From Desulfosalsimonas propionicica (lineage in GTDB: Bacteria; Desulfobacterota; Desulfobacteria; Desulfobacterales; Desulfosalsimonadaceae), in assembly GCF_013761005.1 (NCBI RefSeq), contig NZ_JACDUS010000007.1:92934-156933 (forward strand): a DNA stretch of 64,000 nucleotides. Reading direction: 5' to 3'. The translations under genes were made by a program, and so were the position numbers. Positions 34,470 through 42,193 of the stretch are shown here, in pieces (position 1 is the first letter of the stretch; each line of letters opens with the position of its first letter). The notes beneath the pieces are model-generated. The model worked only from the letters and a program-made list of their open reading frames with translations. It had not been told where the DNA came from and made no database searches.

Positions 34470-35177
34470 ATGAGGGGAAAAGAACCCGAAAATTCCTATT
34501 TCAGAGTGCTTTTCAGGCGAAGACGCGGGGCATGGGCAATGGCTGCAGCAGCGGCGGCAGCCCTGAACCTGGCAATCTTCGCCCTGGTGCCCTACCTGCT
34601 TGAAGCCGATCCTGAAATAAAAACCTACAAAAAGATCGCCTCGGGGATAAACGTGATCCGCATGCAGGAGCCGGAGGATCCTGAACCAGAGCCAAAAGAA
34701 GAAGAAAAAGAAAAGGAAGAAGAAAAGGAAGAAGAAAAGCCGGATCCGAAAAAAGAGGCTGTTGCAAAAAAAATCGCGCGGCCGGAAATGACCGTGCCTT
34801 TTGACATCAATCCCAGGCTGCCCGCGGGTCCGGACTCCCTGGAACTGCCGGAGATGACAACGCCCCAGGCTTATTCCCCCAAAGACATGTTTTCGGCAGG
34901 GGAACTTGACCGGCCGTTGACTGCGGTTTCCCGCATTCCCCCGACATACCCGATGCGGGCAAAACGCAGAGACATCGAGGGATGGGTAAAGGTTCGGTTT
35001 GTGGTGGACAAGCAGGGCCGGGTCAGGGAGGTGACCATACTGGAACAGGAACCCGATGGGGTTTTTGATAAGACGGTGCGCAACTGCGTTTCAAGGTGGC
35101 GCTTTAAGCCGGGCACTGTGGCGGGCGTCAAAGTAAAAACCGTGGCGGAAACCACCATCAGGTTTGAACTGGATTAA
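34470..35177 (+). CDS. tonB: TonB family energy transducer
   Basis: A 235-residue protein: a cytoplasmic N-terminus of about 28 residues, one membrane helix (about 23-45), an acidic and basic Glu/Lys/Pro linker (about 65-100) instead of the classic Pro-rich spacer, and a C-terminal TonB domain (about 150-235) with YPMRAKRRDIEGWVKVRFVV, VREVTILEQEPDGVFD and VSRWRFKPG. It starts directly after the exbD stop. It would drive the TonB-dependent receptor at 36717. Confidence 0.93.
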   Translation: MRGKEPENSYFRVLFRRRRGAWAMAAAAAAALNLAIFALVPYLLEADPEIKTYKKIASGINVIRMQEPEDPEPEPKEEEKEKEEEKEEEKPDPKKEAVAKKIARPEMTVPFDINPRLPAGPDSLELPEMTTPQAYSPKDMFSAGELDRPLTAVSRIPPTYPMRAKRRDIEGWVKVRFVVDKQGRVREVTILEQEPDGVFDKTVRNCVSRWRFKPGTVAGVKVKTVAETTIRFELD

Positions 35178-35185
35178 AAGACCCT

Positions 35186-36505
35186 ATGCCTGGATTTCTT
35201 TCAAAATTTTGCACCATCCTTGTTATTGCCCTGGTGCTTTCCTGCATGAAGCCGGAGGCGGCATTATGCTCACAAGGCCCGCCAGCTGCTGCGCAGATGG
35301 TGCTCTCAGAGGCCTATTGGCTGATGGATAAGGAAAGCCACGAAAAGGCCCTTGAAAAAATCAAAAAATTTCAGGCCCGTTCCGAGACCAGGGATCCGGA
35401 TCCGGATGCCGCAGATCCCAGGGGATATCATCACCCCGAGATCTATTTCATGCTCGGAAACATCCATTATGCCATGGAAAATCCGGAAAAAGCCAGACAT
35501 GCATACCAGCAGGCCTTAAAACGCGACCCCGGGCACACCAATTGTCTGGTCAATCTGGCCCGGATATTCCATGAACAGGAAAACTACACAAAAGCGGCTG
35601 AAAATTTTGAAAGAGCCTATGCATCAGAAGACAGAAACAATGCCGCACACCTTTATTACGCGGCGGTCAGCCTTCTTGCAGGCGGCGCTGCAAAACAATC
35701 TCTGGACCTGTTTGAAAATCTTTTGCAAGCCCATCCCGACGAGATCAAACCCCGGTGGCGTGAAAATCTGGTGCACGCCTTTCTTTCCGCAGGCCAAAAC
35801 AGGCAGGCTTTGCCCCACGTAAAGCGCCTGGCGGAAAAATACACTGGAGACAAGCAGATCCAGTGGCAGGAAATACTGCTGCATCAGTATGTTGAACTGG
35901 GCATGCAGGATACAGCCAGAAAATACGCCCTTGAGCTGACAATGCAGGCCCCCACCCTGCCCAAATGGTGGAAGGCCCTGGCACACACGGCATTGTCTCA
36001 AAACGACTACGATCAGGCATTAACGGCCATGACAATTTACAGCTACCTGACCCCGCTTTCAAAGCGGGAAAAAAAGCTCCTGGGCGATCTTGCTCTCCAG
36101 GCCGGGGTACCGGTTAAAGCAGTCCCGCACTACAGGGTGTTTTTAAAAAAAGATCAGGACAAGTCCGTGCTGAAAAGCCTGACGGCTGCATTAAGACAGC
36201 TTGGAAAGCCAAAAGAAGCCCTGGAGGCCATCAGGGAGTTTCAGGGACATCAAAATGATCCGGCGTTAATGATGCTCAAAGCTGATCTTCTCTACAGCCT
36301 GGACAGATTCGGGGATGCGGCCGCGGCATACAGCGCGGCTGCGCGAAACAAAGGAAGGCAGGAAAGCCGCGCCTGGCTCATGGCCGGATACGCGGCCTGG
36401 GAGGCGCAAGACACGGACGCTGCTTTGCAGTATTTTAAAAAGGCGGCTGAATTTGAAAACCATAAAAAGGATGCAAAAGCCGCCATTCAAAGACTGGCGC
36501 AATAA
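35186..36505 (+). CDS. Exported TPR-repeat protein of the TonB operon
   Basis: A 439-residue protein with a signal peptide and at least six tetratricopeptide repeats, for example HPEIYFMLGNIHYAMENPEKARHAYQQAL and CLVNLARIFHEQENYTKAAENF. TPR genes commonly close TonB2-type operons, where they interact with TonB and the outer membrane (TtpA-like). It begins eight bases after tonB and is followed by a hairpin and a strong intrinsic terminator. Confidence 0.85.
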   Translation: MPGFLSKFCTILVIALVLSCMKPEAALCSQGPPAAAQMVLSEAYWLMDKESHEKALEKIKKFQARSETRDPDPDAADPRGYHHPEIYFMLGNIHYAMENPEKARHAYQQALKRDPGHTNCLVNLARIFHEQENYTKAAENFERAYASEDRNNAAHLYYAAVSLLAGGAAKQSLDLFENLLQAHPDEIKPRWRENLVHAFLSAGQNRQALPHVKRLAEKYTGDKQIQWQEILLHQYVELGMQDTARKYALELTMQAPTLPKWWKALAHTALSQNDYDQALTAMTIYSYLTPLSKREKKLLGDLALQAGVPVKAVPHYRVFLKKDQDKSVLKSLTAALRQLGKPKEALEAIREFQGHQNDPALMMLKADLLYSLDRFGDAAAAYSAAARNKGRQESRAWLMAGYAAWEAQDTDAALQYFKKAAEFENHKKDAKAAIQRLAQ

Positions 36506-36552
36506 CCCCTTACAAAACAACTCCGGCTTGTATCAAATTCCGGTATTTGAAT

Positions 36553-36632
36553 AAGGGGGCAGCCGAGCCCGGCCAGGCCCATGCGGCTGCCCCCTTTGGC
36601 AAACCTCCCGTGAAACGGGAAGCATTTTTTTT
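36553..36632 (+). terminator. Double hairpin ending in an intrinsic terminator
   Basis: A perfect 12-bp stem, AAGGGGGCAGCC/GGCTGCCCCCTT (36553-36596), is followed by CCCGT-GAA-ACGGG (36607-36619) and eight T. It ends the TPR gene or sits in the leader of the receptor gene 85 bp further on; no clear new promoter was found between. Confidence 0.75.
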
Positions 36633-36716
36633 ATAGCAGCAAATACCCGCCGCTTCAATGCTTTACCGCGTCCACGGGCATATCCTGAAACTGAAAAATG
36701 GAAAGGAGAGAAATGG

Positions 36717-38834
36717 ATGCGCAGAAAAATCGCCCGCTGGACCGGGATCATCATCATCGCTGCAATCTTATCGCCGGTATTTTTTTTATGCCGGGCAGAT
36801 GCCGAAGAGAATGTGGAAGAACTCGATACCATGGTGGTCAAGGAAAAGAAGACAAAGCCGCAGATTGTTACTGAACCCGGCAAAACCATAATCAATACCG
36901 AGCATTACCATGGAGCGGGCATACCGCAGAATGTCTCGGATTTTATCAAAGACCTGCCCATCATGAACTACAGGGGCGGCTCAGAGCTTGTGCCCGACAG
37001 CGACACCTTTTACCTGCGGGGTTTTGACGGCAACCGGTTTGTCAGTGCAATGGACGGGGTTACAATACGCAAAACCGGAGGCCGGAGAGGGAGCAATATC
37101 GTGGATTACGCCCTGCTTCCGCCTTTTCTTATAGAATCCGTGGAGGTTATGCCCGGTCCGCATTCCGCCCTTTACCCTGGCAAAAGCATCGGCGGAGCCG
37201 TCAATTTTATTTCCAAAACGCCCAGGCGCTATGAAGAAGCAAAACCGGATCTTGTCTTTTCCGCCAGCTACGGCGACTACGGCACCCAGAACCACAGCCT
37301 GTCTGCCAGCGGAGGGGCGGGCAGCGCCATTTATGATCTGGGCTATCAGAAATACGCAACCGACGGGTATCTGAGAAATCACGAGGCGGATATTGACACG
37401 GTTTTCGGCCGTCTGGGATACATACTGCCAAACAACGGATATGTTACATTTCAGGCCTCATATACCGATGCTGACCGGCAAAGGCCCGTGGTAAACGATC
37501 CGGATGATCCGGCCAGCGATTATGACCCGGACTATCCGGTCAGGGAAAAACAAAGCGGACGTGACCTTTATTACGACCAAAATCCCACCTGGGACAAAAC
37601 CGCAACCTATTACAGGCTAAACAGCAAAATTCCCACGCCCCTGGGCACCTGGTCGGCAGGCGCCTATTACGGCGAGGAAACCAGGGATCATGCTGATCTG
37701 AACTCCGGCTCCTGGAAAACGCACTGGAAACAGCAGGGAGCAAAGGTTGCCAATGAATTCTCCCTGGGCGAAGGCCATGTAACCACCATTGGAGCAGATC
37801 TGGCACAAAACTATGATGCCAGTGACGATGAGTCCTATAAAAAACGAATTGAAATCATTTCGGGATTTGCCCGGCACGAATGGCAGATCACCCAGCGACT
37901 GAACATGACCGCCGGCGCCCGCTACGAAGATGTCACCATCAACGTGGACAACTCAAACAACAACGGCGGCACATGGATTTCAGGAGAAGACAAATGGATC
38001 GAGCGCAACTGGTCCGACTGGTCGCCCAAAAGTTTTCTTACCTACGAACTCGATGATCATGCCGACTGGCTGAGAGACACCTCGGTATCAGCAGGTATCA
38101 GCCGCATCTGGCGGGCCCCGGATTACCACGGCGATTACAATCCCCAGGGAAAGCCCACAGGCGCCTGGCTGGAGCCTGAGCACGGCACCGGCTACGATGC
38201 CATACTATCCAGAAGACTTGCCGGTGATATCAATCTTCAGCTCAACTACTCATACTACCGGATAAAGGATTTTATTTCTTATAACCGGGATTTTGCCCAA
38301 TACACCCCGGCAAGCGGTAACCCGGTTGAGCCTGGAAAAGAGTTCATGGATTATAAGATCAACCTGGAAGAAGTCATCCGCCAGGGTTTAGAGGTTCAGC
38401 TCAACGGAAGCCTTTCCCGGGATCTGGATTTCATATTGGGATATGCTTATCAGCACTTTGACAACCAGGGAGATGAGCCCGCAGGAGAGGAGGAACTGAG
38501 CAACCGGCCCGAACACAGGGCAAACGCCAGTCTTATCTGGCATGTTCGCCAGGGTACGCGCCTGATCCTTGACTATGAATGCCAGGATGACCAGGTAGCC
38601 GTTGAGGCCATCGAAGTGGCCGAGGATATATACGAATTCCGGGAAACCGAGGTTGACGCCTTTCACGTGTTTGACCTCGGAGTTGAACAACGCCTCTTTG
38701 ATCAGTGGCGTAGCATTAAAAGTGGCATGCTTAAGGTTTATGTGAAAAACCTGTTTGACAGGGATTACATCAATTCAAGCGGAGAGCCGGCGGTTGACCG
38801 GACCATGGGGGCTGCATTTTCTTTTAAATATTAA
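36717..38834 (+). CDS. TonB-dependent outer-membrane receptor, probably for a corrinoid
   Basis: A 705-residue receptor: signal peptide (cleavage near CRADA-EEN), a TonB-box-like DTMVV soon after, a plug domain (about 45-165, with DSDTFYLRGFDGNRFVSAMDGV and PGPHSALYPGKSIGGAVNF) and a 22-strand-type barrel ending in the C-terminal aromatic FSFKY. AAAGGAG precedes the ATG. Cobalamin or a precursor is the likely ligand because the upstream energising operon is B12-riboswitch controlled and a tetrapyrrole-methylase-like gene follows. A siderophore-like ligand cannot be excluded from sequence. Confidence 0.9.
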   Translation: MRRKIARWTGIIIIAAILSPVFFLCRADAEENVEELDTMVVKEKKTKPQIVTEPGKTIINTEHYHGAGIPQNVSDFIKDLPIMNYRGGSELVPDSDTFYLRGFDGNRFVSAMDGVTIRKTGGRRGSNIVDYALLPPFLIESVEVMPGPHSALYPGKSIGGAVNFISKTPRRYEEAKPDLVFSASYGDYGTQNHSLSASGGAGSAIYDLGYQKYATDGYLRNHEADIDTVFGRLGYILPNNGYVTFQASYTDADRQRPVVNDPDDPASDYDPDYPVREKQSGRDLYYDQNPTWDKTATYYRLNSKIPTPLGTWSAGAYYGEETRDHADLNSGSWKTHWKQQGAKVANEFSLGEGHVTTIGADLAQNYDASDDESYKKRIEIISGFARHEWQITQRLNMTAGARYEDVTINVDNSNNNGGTWISGEDKWIERNWSDWSPKSFLTYELDDHADWLRDTSVSAGISRIWRAPDYHGDYNPQGKPTGAWLEPEHGTGYDAILSRRLAGDINLQLNYSYYRIKDFISYNRDFAQYTPASGNPVEPGKEFMDYKINLEEVIRQGLEVQLNGSLSRDLDFILGYAYQHFDNQGDEPAGEEELSNRPEHRANASLIWHVRQGTRLILDYECQDDQVAVEAIEVAEDIYEFRETEVDAFHVFDLGVEQRLFDQWRSIKSGMLKVYVKNLFDRDYINSSGEPAVDRTMGAAFSFKY

Positions 38835-38888
38835 AGCACAGAAAGACTTGCAGTGAGCGGTATCAAAAAATTTTCTGCATCAACCTTG

Positions 38889-39010
38889 ATGGCACCGTAA
38901 CAGTCCAACATCTGCGTTACGCGCGATTCCTCAGAATTTCACGTACGGCTAAGTACGCTGCATTTCTCGCAATCGCGCAAGCCTTGATCTTGAACTTTTT
39001 ACGGCGCCAT
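38889..39010 (+). mobile_element. Palindromic MITE-like element with CAACCTTG target duplication
   Basis: A 122-bp imperfect palindrome whose ends are ATGGCACCGTAA and TTACGGCGCCAT. The centre is a CGTAC-GGCTAA-GTACG hairpin, flanked by GCGCGATT and AATCGCGC arms. A perfect 8-bp direct repeat, CAACCTTG, borders it (38881-38888 and 39011-39018). It is nearly identical to, and in the same orientation as, the element at 48579. No coding capacity. Confidence 0.75.
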
Positions 39011-39051
39011 CAACCTTGTTTACGGACAACTTAAAAAAGGAGCAAATTAAC

Positions 39052-39906
39052 ATGTATGGTGCGCTTGTAAAAAAGAGATCCCTGTTTACCATCTGTATTT
39101 TCTGTCTTTCTGCATTCCTTGTTTTCTGCATTCTCCAGGCATCCGGCTTTGCGGCCGAAAAAAAACGCGGCCGGCCGTTCCGGCTGGTCAGCGTCGGGGT
39201 CGGAGACCCGGATTTGATTACGGTCCGGGCAATTGAAAGGATCAGGGGATCGGATATCATCATATGCCGCCCAAGGGTGGAGAAAGAATTTGGAGAATAC
39301 CTGGAGGGAAAAATTGTCTGGGAGGGCGCTTTTGACCAATGGCGCACCTGGGATCAGGACTGCAGTGAAATCGCAGACAGGGAAAAACGGGAAAAGTGTA
39401 TCAGTGATCAAAAGCTCAGGAAAAATCTGGAGAAAAAAATCAGAAAGGCCGTAGATGAAGGAAAAACTTTATCGGTACTGGGCCACGGAGACCTGATGAT
39501 TTACGGGGGTCCCTACAGGTGGTATCTGGAAGCTCTCGAAGATCTGAAACCCGAAATCGTGCCGGGGGTAAGCTGCTTAAACGCCGCAAACGCCAACTTT
39601 GGAAAAGACATAATGTCAGGGGAGAAGACGAGTTCAGCGGTGCTGACCCATTACAGGGATATTGACAAGGTGGCAGAGCACCAGCCCACCCTGGTCATAT
39701 TTACCATGCATACCGCGTTTGAAGACATTGTGGAAAAATTAAAGCGTTACTACCCTGAAGATACGCCTGTTTCGATCGTCTTTTATGCGGGTTACAAGGA
39801 AAAAGAATACCGAATTTCAGGTACTCTTGCAACGATCCAAAAAAAGACAGAAGGCGAAGAATTCCCTTTTGAACACTTGGTATACGTGGGAGACTTCATG
39901 AAATAA
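39052..39906 (+). CDS. Exported tetrapyrrole-methylase-like protein (CobI/CbiL-type fold)
   Basis: A 284-residue protein with a signal peptide (residues 1-34; hydrophobic 11-30, cleavage at SGFA-AEKK). The mature part has tetrapyrrole methylase motifs in order: VSVGVGDPDLITVRA at 46-60 (the usual VGxGPGDP with the GP shortened), GHGDLMIYGG at 144-153, PGVSCLNAA at 171-179 and a C-terminal VYVGDFMK. These enzymes methylate precorrins with SAM in the cytoplasm; SAM is not expected in the periplasm. AAGGAG precedes ATG 39052; starting at 39016 would only lengthen the leader. It follows a receptor gene and may bind a corrinoid or tetrapyrrole rather than methylate it. Confidence 0.85.
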   Translation: MYGALVKKRSLFTICIFCLSAFLVFCILQASGFAAEKKRGRPFRLVSVGVGDPDLITVRAIERIRGSDIIICRPRVEKEFGEYLEGKIVWEGAFDQWRTWDQDCSEIADREKREKCISDQKLRKNLEKKIRKAVDEGKTLSVLGHGDLMIYGGPYRWYLEALEDLKPEIVPGVSCLNAANANFGKDIMSGEKTSSAVLTHYRDIDKVAEHQPTLVIFTMHTAFEDIVEKLKRYYPEDTPVSIVFYAGYKEKEYRISGTLATIQKKTEGEEFPFEHLVYVGDFMK

Positions 39907-39950
39907 CCAAATCCTTCGTGAAAATGAACAAGGCATCAAGGAGAATCAAA

Positions 39951-40010
39951 ATGAAAAGAATCTGTTTTTCAGGATTCTGCTTTTTCAGAAAAACCGGCGG
40001 TAAGGCATGA
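39951..40010 (+). CDS. 19-codon peptide coupled to the APC permease
   Basis: AAGGAG lies eight bases before an ATG encoding MKRICFSGFCFFRKTGGKA; its stop overlaps the permease start (ATGA). Size and overlap suggest a translational coupler for the permease, which has no ribosome-binding site of its own outside this frame. Confidence 0.45.
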   Translation: MKRICFSGFCFFRKTGGKA

Positions 40011-41416
40011 AAAACGCGATTGACGGCAACGGGGACCTTCTGCGGCAGGTGGGCGCTTTTACCGCCACTGTGCTGGTTGTTTCCAACATGGTGGGCACGG
40101 GAATTTTCACCACCTCGGGCTTTATCATGGAGGAACTCGGCGATCCGGTAATTCTTATTTTATGCTGGATTTGCGGCGGGATTTTTGCCCTGTGCGGTGC
40201 GCTGTGCTACGGCGAGCTCGGGGCGAAATTTCCGCGCGCCGGCGGGGAATACGTGTTTCTCCGGGAAAGCTTCGGCCGGATGATGGGGTTTCTTTCGGGC
40301 TGGATTTCGCTTATCGTGGGTTTTTCAGCCCCTATTGCCGCGGCGGCTATTGCCTTTTCCACCTATTTTTATTCCGCTCTGGGACTTGATGCCGCCTGGA
40401 AAATACCGATAACGGTTTTCGGCTTCCAGGCGGCAACTCTTTCCGTGGTGAATATCACGGCCGTGGCAGCAATTATCCTGTTTAGCCTGCTTCATTATCA
40501 CAGCGTTGTCACCGGCGGCCGGATACAAAACGTGCTGACCATAGCAAATTTTGGCCTTATGCTTTTTTTTATCATCGCGGGATTTGTCTTCGGAAGCGGC
40601 TCTGTGGAAAATTTCCGGGGGCAGGGCGGGCTGTCGGCCTTTTCAGCCGAACCCTTTGCCGCCTCCCTGATTTTTGTATTTTTCGCCTACAGCGGCTGGA
40701 ACGCTTCGGCTTATCTGGGCGGGGAAATCAAGGAACCCAAAAGAAATATCCCCCTGTCCCTGACGGTGGGATCCCTGGCGGTGACAGGACTTTATCTATT
40801 GTTAAACGCGGTGTTTGTCTACTCCATGCCTGCGGATCAAATGGCGGGCGCCATTGACGTGGGCGCAAAATCGGCAGAATTTCTTTTTGGAAAAGGCGTC
40901 AGTCGGTATTTAAGCATTGCCGTGGCCCTGGGAATCCTTTCCGCGGTAAGCGCCATGATCATGACCGGGCCCAGAATATATTATGCCATGTCCAGGGACG
41001 GGGTGTTTTTCACCAGGCTGGCCAGGGTCAATCCGGAGCGCAGAACGCCCGCCTGCTCGATTGTTCTGCAGGCGGCAATTGCATGTTTCATGGTCATCAC
41101 TGCGGCCTTTGACGCGCTTTTGACCTATATCGGCTTTACACTTTCCCTTTTTGCCATGTTCACGGTCATCGGTATGATCCGCATCCGGAAAATCCGGCCG
41201 GATCTTTCCGGGATTTACCGCACCATCGGCTATCCGTTTACTCCCCTGTTTTTCATCGCCGGCCATCTGTGGATCATCTATTACATGATCCAGAGCCGGC
41301 CCATCGGCGTGGTCTTCGGCTTTGCCACCATACTTGCCGGCATCCTCGTTTACCTGGGCTTTGCTTTTAAAGACCGGCTAAAGGCGTTTTTTCCGAATCG
41401 TCGTCTTTTCAGATGA
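40007..41416 (+). CDS. APC superfamily amino-acid permease
   Basis: A 469-residue, twelve-helix transporter with the APC N-terminal motif VSNMVGTGIFTTSGFI, then CYGELGAKFPRAGGEYVFLRESFG and SGWNASAYLGGEIKEPKRNIP. These are the unwound TM1 and TM6 binding regions of amino-acid/polyamine permeases. The start overlaps the stop of a 19-codon peptide. The gene follows the tetrapyrrole-methylase-like gene, but nothing in its sequence ties it to corrinoids. Confidence 0.9.
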   Translation: MKNAIDGNGDLLRQVGAFTATVLVVSNMVGTGIFTTSGFIMEELGDPVILILCWICGGIFALCGALCYGELGAKFPRAGGEYVFLRESFGRMMGFLSGWISLIVGFSAPIAAAAIAFSTYFYSALGLDAAWKIPITVFGFQAATLSVVNITAVAAIILFSLLHYHSVVTGGRIQNVLTIANFGLMLFFIIAGFVFGSGSVENFRGQGGLSAFSAEPFAASLIFVFFAYSGWNASAYLGGEIKEPKRNIPLSLTVGSLAVTGLYLLLNAVFVYSMPADQMAGAIDVGAKSAEFLFGKGVSRYLSIAVALGILSAVSAMIMTGPRIYYAMSRDGVFFTRLARVNPERRTPACSIVLQAAIACFMVITAAFDALLTYIGFTLSLFAMFTVIGMIRIRKIRPDLSGIYRTIGYPFTPLFFIAGHLWIIYYMIQSRPIGVVFGFATILAGILVYLGFAFKDRLKAFFPNRRLFR

Positions 41417-41440
41417 TAACCGGCCAGATAAATTTCCTGC

Positions 41441-41468
41441 AAGCCTGAAGCCTTGGGGCTTCAGGCTT
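41441..41468. terminator. Shared hairpin between the converging permease and uspA genes
   Basis: AAGCCTGAAGCC (41441-41452) and GGCTTCAGGCTT (41457-41468) form a perfect 12-bp stem with a TTGG loop between two convergent genes; it overlaps the last codons of uspA. It has no T run on either strand. Confidence 0.5.
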
Positions 41469-41919
41469 CTCGCCTGTGCGCCGGGACCATGAACACGGGC
41501 ACGGTGGTGCATTTGAGCACGCGCTCGGCCACGGAGCCGAAATCAAAGTGGCTTTCCCGGCCCTGGCTGGCCATGACCACCACGTCAATGTCCTGGTTTT
41601 CCATGAACTCCAGGATTTTCTTGGCCGGATCACCCACCGCGGTGTGCCGGAAATACAGCGGGCAGGAGGATAGAAAATTATCGCAGATTTCATCCAGGCG
41701 TTTTTCCGCGGTATTTTTTTCCCACTGCCGCATGCGCTCGAAGTCCGCCTGGGGGTCCGTATCTCCGTATGCCGCACCGAACTCCACGTATTCCTTTAAC
41801 ACGTAGAGGATGTGGACCCCAGCCCCGTATTTTTCAGACAAAGATGTCACAAAGGGCAGGGCGCTGGCAGCGTTTTCGGAAAAATCCGTGGGCCAGAGAA
41901 TGTTTTTGATTTCAGCCAT
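41461..41919 (-). CDS. Universal stress protein (UspA family)
   Basis: A 152-residue single Usp domain: NILWPTDFSENAASALPFVTSL at the start, DVVVMASQGRESHFDFGSVAERVLKCTTVPVFMV at the end, with the G-x2-G-x9-G(S/T) nucleotide-binding pattern modified (Gly at RES rather than GxxG). AGGAGG precedes ATG 41919. A CRP/FNR-type dyad is centred 75 bp upstream of its ATG, a distance that suits activation. The gene is divergent from narG. Confidence 0.9.
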   Translation of the reverse strand: MAEIKNILWPTDFSENAASALPFVTSLSEKYGAGVHILYVLKEYVEFGAAYGDTDPQADFERMRQWEKNTAEKRLDEICDNFLSSCPLYFRHTAVGDPAKKILEFMENQDIDVVVMASQGRESHFDFGSVAERVLKCTTVPVFMVPAHRREA

Positions 41920-41987
41920 GATCGTTCCTCCTGTGGGTTGCGGGTTGGCGTTTTTTAAACCATACCAGGCAGACAAATGCCGCCGCC

Positions 41988-42001
41988 TTGATTTAAGTCA
42001 A
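41988..42001. promoter_or_regulatory. CRP/FNR-family operator between uspA and narG
   Basis: TTGATTTAAGTCAA matches the TTGAT-N4-(A/G)TCAA geometry of FNR/DNR/HcpR sites. It lies 69 bp upstream of the uspA ATG and about 190 bp upstream of narG, so it could control either or both in response to low oxygen or nitrogen oxides. Confidence 0.5.
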
Positions 42002-42193
42002 GGAAATGGCCGAATGTCCGGGATACAAAAAAGCAGGATCGGGTAAGTGTTTGATGTATTGAAATCTGCCCATATATTTACTTGATAAGACATATTTGAA
42101 GGGTTTGCAAAAACGAATACGAAAACACCCTGCAAGCCCCGGCCTTCACGGGCGGTCATTTGCACAAATCACTTTTTTCCAACGGAGGGATTC

